From Clostridium beijerinckii (lineage in GTDB: Bacteria > Bacillota > Clostridia > Clostridiales > Clostridiaceae): a stretch of DNA of 64,000 nucleotides. A model generated the notes under the pieces. The model made no database searches. It was not told the DNA's origin and saw only the letters and a program-made list of their open reading frames with translations. The DNA is taken from NCBI GenBank assembly GCA_003129525.1, contig CP029329.1, positions 3,594,001-3,658,000 of the forward strand, read 5' to 3'. This document shows, one piece after another, positions 58,842-64,000 of the stretch; position 1 is the stretch's first letter, and each line of letters begins with the position of its first letter. The position numbers and the translations under genes were made by a program.

Positions 58842-59384
58842 TCATTTGCAGCAAATAATATTTTTTTTATTAAACATGTAAATTATTAATTTACTACAAA
58901 TTAACCCTAAAGTAATACCCGCTATTACATCTGTAGGATAATGCACATATAAATATAATCTTGAAAAAGCTATTAAAGATGCTAATCCTAAAAATCCAAT
59001 TGCATATTTTTTTAAACATTTTGCTAATACTCCTGCAACTGCAAAAGAAGAAGCAGTATGCCCTGATGGAAATGAATAGGATAATGGTTTTGCAATTAAC
59101 ATATTAATTGCTGGTACATCTGCTGATGGTCTTAAACGTTGAACCACATGTTTCAATATTTCTTCTCCTAAAATTGTACTTAGTATTAAAGCTCCTAAAG
59201 CCATAACTCCTATTTTTCTATATTTTTTATTAATTATTAATAGTACTGCTATTATAATCCAGATAAGTCCGCCATTACCTAATGAAGTGATTATAACCAT
59301 AGCTTTATCCATAATATGTCCATACATATTATTTTTTATAAATAAAAGAATGGAATTATCAATATGTTGTAATAGATATATCAT
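58842..59384 (-). CDS. PAP2-family membrane phosphatase
   Basis: 180 residues and five to six helices. The acid phosphatase signature is complete: KHVVQRLRPSAD, SFPSGHT and SRLYLYVHYPTD. It is most like undecaprenyl-diphosphate or phosphatidylglycerophosphate phosphatases (BcrC/YwoA group), with the active site outside the cytoplasmic membrane. GAGAGGAAGG precedes the start. Confidence 0.9.
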   Translation of the reverse strand: MIYLLQHIDNSILLFIKNNMYGHIMDKAMVIITSLGNGGLIWIIIAVLLIINKKYRKIGVMALGALILSTILGEEILKHVVQRLRPSADVPAINMLIAKPLSYSFPSGHTASSFAVAGVLAKCLKKYAIGFLGLASLIAFSRLYLYVHYPTDVIAGITLGLICSKLIIYMFNKKNIICCK

Positions 59385-59424
59385 ATTCTTTATTACCTTC
59401 CTCTCTATGCACCTTATTATTTTT

Positions 59425-59590
59425 TTAAATTCTATAAAGTTCTTCCATATTCCTTGGTATCTTGTTGGCCAAGGTTATTTTGCTATTGTCCCATAAAAAC
59501 TGAAACATTTCAAGGATTTCACCTAATTCCATATCCACTGTCCTGGATTTAATTGTTCTGCTATTTCATATGTTATTATTACACGGTAAA
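59425..59590 (-). pseudogene. Frameshifted coding remnant
   Basis: Minus strand: a segment VIITYEIAEQLNPGQWIWN ends in TAG, and a +/-1 overlapping frame then reads MELGEILEMFQFLWDNS and KITLANKIPRNMEELYRI before TAA at 59425. The two pieces are protein-like and abut at one frameshift. I do not recognise the parent gene. Confidence 0.35.
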
Positions 59591-59646
59591 CAGCTTATCA
59601 AAATTATATTTTTAATTTATTAATATTTAGATTAATTATATTAATC

Positions 59647-59679
59647 TGTCATAGTACTGACACAATAAGTATTTATAAT
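59647..59679 (+). promoter_or_regulatory. Promoter with TGTCA-N6-TGACA dyad, small RNA 1
   Basis: Dyad 59647-59662, 11-base gap, TATAAT at 59674-59679. No -35 consensus: the dyad overlies that place, as for an activator- or repressor-controlled promoter. Same spacing in the copy at 60724. Confidence 0.65.
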
Positions 59680-59685
59680 AATATT

Positions 59686-59777
59686 TATAAAGTTGTTAAT
59701 ACATTATTATTTACCCCTTAAATAATAATTACCCCTTTATAGGATGACTTATTACATGTAGTAAGTCATCCTTTTTT
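59686..59777 (+). ncRNA. Candidate small RNA 1 with C-rich loop
   Basis: About 92 nt. A 10-bp hairpin ATTATTATTT / AAATAATAAT has loop ACCCCTT; an unpaired TACCCCTTTAT follows, then terminator AGGATGACTTA / TAAGTCATCCT with TTTTTT. C-rich loops of this sort pair with AAGGGG-type Shine-Dalgarno sequences in known firmicute sRNAs. No frame fits. Paralogue at 60763. Confidence 0.72.
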
Positions 59778-59828
59778 CGTGTAAATTTCCGCATATAATA
59801 TTAATATTGTTCAATAAAAGTTCTTTTA

Positions 59829-60479
59829 TTATAATACTAATGACAAATTTAACATATCCTCTAATTGTTGTTTTGCATCATCAAAATCATGAATACTGCT
59901 TGTTACATTAAAACAATAAACTTTATTATTTTTAAAGAAAAGTATATCACATGCTTTCTTGATTTTAGAATCAGTTGTAAGTGTATATTCTAAACAAGTA
60001 GCATTTTTTCCATTATAGTTTTTTTCACTAGCCTCTATTTCTGATAAACCCTTTGTTATTCCATATTTCATTCCATTTATAAAAGTCCCTTCTGAACCCC
60101 CAAATGTATCAGTAGTATCATAAATGAAATCTGATTTACTATCAATAACATAAGCAACTGCTTTTTTATTATCTAATTGTATCCAATTAGATGGAATTTT
60201 AATTGGTATATCCCCTTTTGTAGTTGAAACTGCTATTCCTTTAGAATTTATATAATATTCATCAATTATAGTATTATGAGACATATAACCACTTTGATCA
60301 AAATAATACCATTTAGAATCAATTTGTTTCCACCCAACAGAATATGAATTTCCTTCTGTATTCCACCAACCTTTTGAATCTTGTTTCCATGAAGCACTAG
60401 CACCTATTGGTAAAGTAGTTAATAAAGTTGTTACTGTAATTGTTAATACCATAATTTTTTTCACTAGGTTACTTTTCAT
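59829..60479 (-). CDS. Secreted protein with choline-binding-type repeats
   Basis: 216 residues. Signal peptide: KKIMVLTITVTTLLTTLPIGASA, cut after about residue 29. Cell-wall-binding repeats follow (WKQDSKGWWNTEG, GWKQIDSKWYYFDQSGYM), then a C-terminal domain of unknown fold (about 100-216) with an AVAYVIDSKSDF strand. Choline-binding repeats attach to teichoic acid choline or related polymers. The gene lies between the two small RNA genes. GGGAGGC precedes the ATG. Confidence 0.82.
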   Translation of the reverse strand: MKSNLVKKIMVLTITVTTLLTTLPIGASASWKQDSKGWWNTEGNSYSVGWKQIDSKWYYFDQSGYMSHNTIIDEYYINSKGIAVSTTKGDIPIKIPSNWIQLDNKKAVAYVIDSKSDFIYDTTDTFGGSEGTFINGMKYGITKGLSEIEASEKNYNGKNATCLEYTLTTDSKIKKACDILFFKNNKVYCFNVTSSIHDFDDAKQQLEDMLNLSLVL

Positions 60480-60723
60480 ATATTATAGCCTCCCATCACA
60501 TTAATAAAATTATTATACTATCATTACCATTTATTTACAATTATTTGTATTTCTTAACTATAAGAATGGATTAAGATATTTTAGTCCTTACTTGAATTTG
60601 ACTAAAATATTTTCTCTATGTTATTTAGATTTTGAAAACTTTATTTATAACATACTAATGGAAATTCTACACTCTTGTTAAGTAGTGAGTATTTTATTGC
60701 TATTCAAATTAATATTATTAATA

Positions 60724-60756
60724 TGTCATAATACTGACACAATCATCGCTTATAAT
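60724..60756 (+). promoter_or_regulatory. Promoter with TGTCA-N6-TGACA dyad, small RNA 2
   Basis: Dyad 60724-60739, 11-base gap, TATAAT at 60751-60756. Same arrangement as at 59647. Confidence 0.65.
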
Positions 60757-60762
60757 CATATT

Positions 60763-60855
60763 TATAAAGTACTAAAGCATTATTATTTACCCCCCAAATA
60801 ATAATTAACCTCTTTTAGAATGTCTTATTACATCATAGTAAGCCATTCTTTTTTT
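60763..60855 (+). ncRNA. Candidate small RNA 2 with C-rich loop
   Basis: Paralogue of small RNA 1: hairpin ATTATTATTT / AAATAATAAT with loop ACCCCCC, unpaired AACCTCTTTT, terminator AGAATGTCTTA / TAAGCCATTCT (one G-U/C mismatch pair) with seven T. Stem sequence is the same; loop length is the same; terminator arms differ but still pair, so both are probably functional. Confidence 0.72.
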
Positions 60856-60935
60856 GTGAATTTCTATATTTAACATTATATTGTTTCATCCCTAATTCTT
60901 TCTGACTTTTGTCCTATTTTTTTCTTCTCTAAATA

Positions 60936-61085
60936 CAAAAAAGACTACGCATTCCAGCAGAATTGCTCCTACTTTCTTTGCATAGTCTCTTGTACATATT
61001 TAACACAACTTTATTTTCCGTGACAAGACTTTAACAGTTTTGACACGGCTTTATTTTGCTGTGACAAAAATATGTACACTAACAA
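60936..61085 (-). ncRNA. Possible small RNA with duplicated hairpins
   Basis: On the minus strand, an 11-bp helix TGTACATATTT / AAATATGTACA (61068-61078 with 60991-61001) encloses two hairpins with arms CAC(A/G)G... and ...GTG and loop AAAATAAA. A terminator AGACTATGCA / TGCGTAGTCT followed by TTTTTTG ends it (60936-60988). No promoter is clear. The orientation is opposite to the flanking small RNA genes. Confidence 0.5.
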
Positions 61086-61613
61086 TAAAGTTTAGTTTTT
61101 CCCTATTTCTCAAATCCGCAAACCCTTGAAAACACTCACTTTTCATTTCCCTTATTTTTCTATTTTTCATCAAAATAATAATAAAGTTTAGTTTTTAACT
61201 TTTTATGTAATTTTTATATCATATTTTCCAGTAAAAAGTCCATTCAAAAAATCATAATAAAGTTTGGTTTTGTGAAATTCATATCTTAGAAATCTTGCAT
61301 TTTTTCAGTTCTAAATTAGGCTACGCTCTCGGAGCGATTTTTCTATTTTTTTGTCTATTAGGAGTTCTATTTCTCTTTTCTATTATCTTGGAATGCTTGA
61401 TTATATAAGCATTTAAAAGGGTTTGTCTATTAGGTTTTCTATTTAGGTTTCTGATAAGAATTCTATTTGGATAAGGATGTGACTTTTGAATTGAAATGCT
61501 GGAATATAAAAAGGCTGTGCAGCAATACAAGAAAAATCTTGCATCGACCGCACAGCCGTGACTAAACTTTATTATGTTTAACCAAACTTTATATGTTTTG
61601 ACTAAACTTTATT
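61084..61613. repeat. Six copies of AATAAAGTTT(A/G)GTT in two inverted groups
   Basis: Plus strand at 61084, 61180 and 61257; minus strand at 61560, 61581 and 61600. The minus group is a 3-copy tandem repeat with a 20-base period. Between them lie a terminator and Asn/Arg-coding-like repeats (CTAATAGACAAA, two copies). Purpose unknown; may be binding sites or a decayed repeat array. Confidence 0.5.
61505..61558 (-). terminator. Terminator of the NifU-like/GGGtGRT operon
   Basis: Stem GGCTGTGC / GCACAGCC with an inner TACAAGA / TCTTGCA, followed by TTTTTATATT on the minus strand. Confidence 0.85.
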
Positions 61614-61635
61614 TGGAATGAACACAAAATATATA

Positions 61636-62637
61636 TTATTTATTCATTCCTTGTTGAACAGCAACAGCAACTGCAACAGTAGCTCCTACCATTGGGTTGT
61701 TACCCATTCCGATAAGACCCATCATTTCCACATGAGCTGGAACTGATGATGATCCTGCGAATTGTGCATCTGAATGCATTCTTCCCATAGTATCAGTCAT
61801 ACCGTATGAAGCAGGACCTGCTCCCATGTTATCTGGGTGAAGAGTTCTTCCTGTACCACCACCTGATGCTACTGAGAAGTACTTCTTATTTTGTTCGATA
61901 CATTCTTTTTTGTATGTTCCTGCAACTGGATGTTGGAATCTAGTAGGGTTAGTTGAGTTACCAGTGATTGATACGTCAACGCCTTCTTTGTGCATTATTG
62001 CAACACCTTCTCTAACATCGTCACAACCATAACATTTAACCTTAGCTCTAGCTCCTGCTGAGTAAGCTTTTTCTTTAACTACTGTAACTTCTCCAGTATA
62101 GTAGTCAAATTTAGTTTGAACATATGTGAATCCATTAATTCTTGAGATTATGAATGCAGCATCTTTTCCAAGACCGTTTAATATAACTCTTAATGGTTCT
62201 TTTCTTACTTTGTTAGCTTCTTCTGCTATTTTAATAGCACCTTCAGCAGCAGCAAAACTTTCATGTCCTGCTAAGAATGCGAAACATTTAGTTTCTTCTC
62301 TTAAAAGCATAGCTCCTAAGTTTCCGTGTCCTAATCCAACTTTTCTGTCATCTGCAACAGAACCTGGAATACAAAATGCTTGTAATCCTTCTCCGATTGC
62401 TTCAGAAGCATCAGCAGCTTTTTTGCAGCCCTTCTTTATAGCTATAGCAGCTCCTAAAACGTAAGCCCATCCAGCGTTTTCAAATGCAATTGCTTGAGTT
62501 TCCTTAACAATTGTGTAAGGATCGATTCCTAGTTCTGCACAAACTGCCTTTGCATCTTCTAGAGTTTCCATTCCGTATTTCTTAAGTACTGGTGTGATTT
62601 GGTCAATTCTTCTTTCATAACTTTCAAATATTGCCAT
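61636..62637 (-). CDS. GGGtGRT-family protein
   Basis: 333 residues. The name-giving glycine motif is SVASGGGTGRTLHPDN (about 255-270). Cys C201/C204 in VKCYGCDD and GHESFAAAEGA are further conserved-looking parts. The family is known only by this motif and occurs next to a NifU-like scaffold gene in Clostridia. It is likely to act on, or with, an Fe-S or metal centre, but no activity is established. Strong ribosome site AGGAGG. The gap to the upstream partner is 26 bases. Confidence 0.9.
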   Translation of the reverse strand: MAIFESYERRIDQITPVLKKYGMETLEDAKAVCAELGIDPYTIVKETQAIAFENAGWAYVLGAAIAIKKGCKKAADASEAIGEGLQAFCIPGSVADDRKVGLGHGNLGAMLLREETKCFAFLAGHESFAAAEGAIKIAEEANKVRKEPLRVILNGLGKDAAFIISRINGFTYVQTKFDYYTGEVTVVKEKAYSAGARAKVKCYGCDDVREGVAIMHKEGVDVSITGNSTNPTRFQHPVAGTYKKECIEQNKKYFSVASGGGTGRTLHPDNMGAGPASYGMTDTMGRMHSDAQFAGSSSVPAHVEMMGLIGMGNNPMVGATVAVAVAVQQGMNK

Positions 62638-62663
62638 AATAAATTTTCCTCCTTTACAAATAA

Positions 62664-63356
62664 TTATTTATGTCTTGGATCCATTAATTCAGCAGCATCA
62701 GCAACTCTTCCGTATTGTCCCTTAGCTTTTTCTAATGCTTCATTAGCATCCATACCCTTGCCTATGCTTTCCATCATTTTTCCTAAGTTAACAAACTTAT
62801 ATCCAATGATTTCTTTATCTTCATCTATAGCGATGTCTGTAACATAGCCTTCAGCCATTTCTAAGTATCTAGGTCCTTTTGCAAGAGTTCCATACATAGT
62901 ACCAACTTGAGATCTTAATCCCTTACCTAAATCTTCAAGACCTGCTCCGATAGGTAGTCCACCTTCTGAGAATGCAGTTTGAGTTCTTCCATAAACGATT
63001 TGTAAGAATAACTCTCTCATAGCTGTGTTTATAGCATCACAAACTAAGTCTGTGTTCAATGCTTCTAATATAGTCTTTCCTGGTAATATTTCTGAAGCCA
63101 TAGCAGCTGAATGAGTCATTCCTGAACATCCAATTGTTTCAACTAACGCCTCTTGGATAATACCTTCTTTAACGTTTAATGTTAATTTACAAGCTCCTTG
63201 TTGTGGTGCACACCAACCTATTCCGTGAGTTAAACCTGATATATCAGTAACTTCTTTAGATTGAACCCATTTTCCTTCTTCAGGAATTGGTGCTGATCCG
63301 TGATTAGGACCTTTAGCAAGTACACACATTTCTTCAACTTCTTTTGAATACATCAT
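62664..63356 (-). CDS. NifU-N/SufU-like iron-sulfur scaffold protein, partner of GGGtGRT
   Basis: 230 residues from ATG 63356 (or the adjacent ATG 63353), behind GGGAGGAG; the longer frame to 63458 has no ribosome site. The scaffold-type part has VETIGCSGMTHSAAMASEIL and a second cysteine-bearing segment GIGWCAPQQGACKL. IscU-like folds hold a labile cluster with three Cys; the spacing here is unusual. It is first in a two-gene operon with the GGGtGRT protein, and its promoter is at 63474-63502. Confidence 0.85.
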   Translation of the reverse strand: MMYSKEVEEMCVLAKGPNHGSAPIPEEGKWVQSKEVTDISGLTHGIGWCAPQQGACKLTLNVKEGIIQEALVETIGCSGMTHSAAMASEILPGKTILEALNTDLVCDAINTAMRELFLQIVYGRTQTAFSEGGLPIGAGLEDLGKGLRSQVGTMYGTLAKGPRYLEMAEGYVTDIAIDEDKEIIGYKFVNLGKMMESIGKGMDANEALEKAKGQYGRVADAAELMDPRHK

Positions 63357-63473
63357 ATATTTTTGCTCCTCCCTAATTAATAGATAATTACAACTATTAA
63401 ATCTTATCTCTAAGCTTTTTAATATTGTAGCTGGGCATAAAATAACCCGCTGGGGCATTTTTACCCTATTACT

Positions 63474-63502
63474 ATTTTAGCAAATCATTTCAATTGTCAC
63501 AA
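63474..63502 (-). promoter_or_regulatory. Promoter of the NifU-like/GGGtGRT operon
   Basis: Minus strand TTGTGA (63497-63502), 17-bp spacer, TAAAAT (63474-63479). Downstream of it the leader has two direct repeats ATGCCC(C)AGC about 21 bases apart (63430-63460), which may be a regulator site. Confidence 0.55.
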
Positions 63503-63644
63503 CCTTTATTTAAAAATTTATGCTACAAATCTACAAAAATCTTTTATTAACATTAATTAGATGAAATATTGGCAAATATTTTACAATATATATTTATTCT
63601 AAAATGATTTTACTAAAATAATGAAATATATATAAAAATAGGTC

Positions 63645-63673
63645 TTGATTTATTTTCTTATACGTGGTAGAAT
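63645..63673 (+). promoter_or_regulatory. Sigma-A promoter of tRNA-Leu
   Basis: TTGATT (63645-63650), 17-bp spacer, TAGAAT (63668-63673), about 20 bases before the tRNA. Confidence 0.8.
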
Positions 63674-63692
63674 AATTTTTGTCAGTTTATAT

Positions 63693-63778
63693 GCCGCTGT
63701 GATGGAATGGCAGACGTGGTGGACTCAAAATCCTCTGGTAGCGATACCGTGCCGGTTCGAGTCCGGCTAGCGGCACCA
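63693..63778 (+). tRNA. tRNA-Leu (anticodon CAA)
   Basis: 86 nt, with CCA encoded. Acceptor GCCGCTG / TAGCGGC (one G-U), T arm GCCGG-TTCGAGT-CCGGC and long variable arm GGTA / TACC are regular. The anticodon loop is CTCAAAA, reading UUG codons. The anticodon stem GTGGA / TCCTC contains a U-U pair at the second position, unusual but not disabling. Confidence 0.95.
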
Positions 63779-63785
63779 ATTATTT

Positions 63786-63836
63786 AAAGAAAAAGCTGTA
63801 TTACTTGGTTTTGATACCTTGTAGTACAGCCTTTTT
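63786..63836 (+). terminator. Terminator of tRNA-Leu
   Basis: GCTGTATTAC / GTAGTACAGC stem (one G-U) with inner TTGGT / ACCTT pairing, then CTTTTTT. Confidence 0.75.
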
Positions 63837-64000
63837 TGTATGTTTCCCACTTCTTTTCCCACTTCTACAATTAAATCTATTTTTATAGTTTATAGCTCTC
63901 CTAAAACCAGTTACAGTAAGGCTTGTAGCGTTTTGTAATAATATTGTAACTAATCCATATTATTTTAATATTTTCCTTCTGTAAATTAAATAAATTTGGA
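63837..64000. other. Downstream flank of tRNA-Leu, no gene assigned
   Basis: Two direct repeats TTCCCACTTCT (63842 and 63857) lie just after the tRNA terminator, then AT-rich DNA. The sequence resembles the edge of an integrated element at a tRNA 3' end, but no integrase frame is visible before the window ends. Confidence 0.35.

Noticed and set aside
59647..59662. TnrA/GlnR site
   Set aside because: The spacing between half-sites is 6, not 7, and the expected A/T inner pattern is missing.
61321..61530. 69-residue Asn/Arg-rich open frame on the minus strand
   Set aside because: Starts inside the operon terminator with no ribosome site; the repeats explain the composition.

Overview
The window looks like chromosomal DNA of a low-GC, anaerobic, endospore-forming Firmicute, most likely Clostridium sensu stricto (a C. 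beijerinckii/C. butyricum-like relative). The reasons are very AT-rich intergenic DNA, strong GGAGG ribosome sites, rubrerythrin, the sporulation genes ytxC and bofC, the GlpP antiterminator, and the block bofC-ruvA-ruvB-queA-tgt-yajC-secDF. The species call is inference. Most genes lie on the minus strand.

Layout. 1-2.9 kb: N-terminus of a Trk/Ktr potassium channel subunit, then infC-rpmI-rplT behind an L20-type attenuator leader, then ytxC. 3-12.6 kb: single genes separated by long intergenic regions holding several copies of one structured repeat family; genes are a DUF6873-like protein, an ABC-F ATPase, threonine ammonia-lyase, a HAD phosphatase, uridine kinase, a CarD-like regulator and a zinc-ribbon protein. 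12.7-21 kb: a membrane protein of unknown function and a complete glycerol regulon (glpF, glpP, glpK, GlpA-like dehydrogenase, FAD oxidoreductase, DUF1667 protein). Two matching terminator/antiterminator leaders very probably answer to GlpP. 21-43 kb: a housekeeping block with hom, DUF554, aspS, hisS, hemZ, an MBL hydrolase, dtd, relA, apt, a catalytically dead RecJ-like protein, secF, secD, yajC, tgt, queA, ruvB, ruvA, bofC and rbr. 43-58.8 kb: accessory genes, including a radical SAM/SPASM gene next to an HExxH membrane protein, a tandem pair of new-looking small RNA genes, an acetyltransferase pseudogene, an L,D-transpeptidase, hydrolases, YyaL, an M20 amidohydrolase with an MFS exporter, and an AgrC/AgrA-like two-component system. 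58.8-64 kb: PAP2 phosphatase, a secreted choline-binding-repeat protein bracketed by two paralogous small RNA genes, the GGGtGRT/NifU-like pair, and tRNA-Leu(CAA).

The most interesting material is non-coding: (i) two near-identical ~200-nt RNA genes at 45.1-45.8 kb, each with a consensus promoter, an intrinsic terminator and an internally duplicated domain; (ii) two ~92-nt RNA genes at 59.7 and 60.8 kb with C-rich hairpin loops and a shared TGTCA-N6-TGACA dyad at the promoter; (iii) a dispersed modular hairpin repeat family with at least six copies, one supplying the C-terminus of a protein; (iv) a three-way-junction RNA between glpP and glpK. All coordinates and base pairings were read by eye; no database search or folding program was run.
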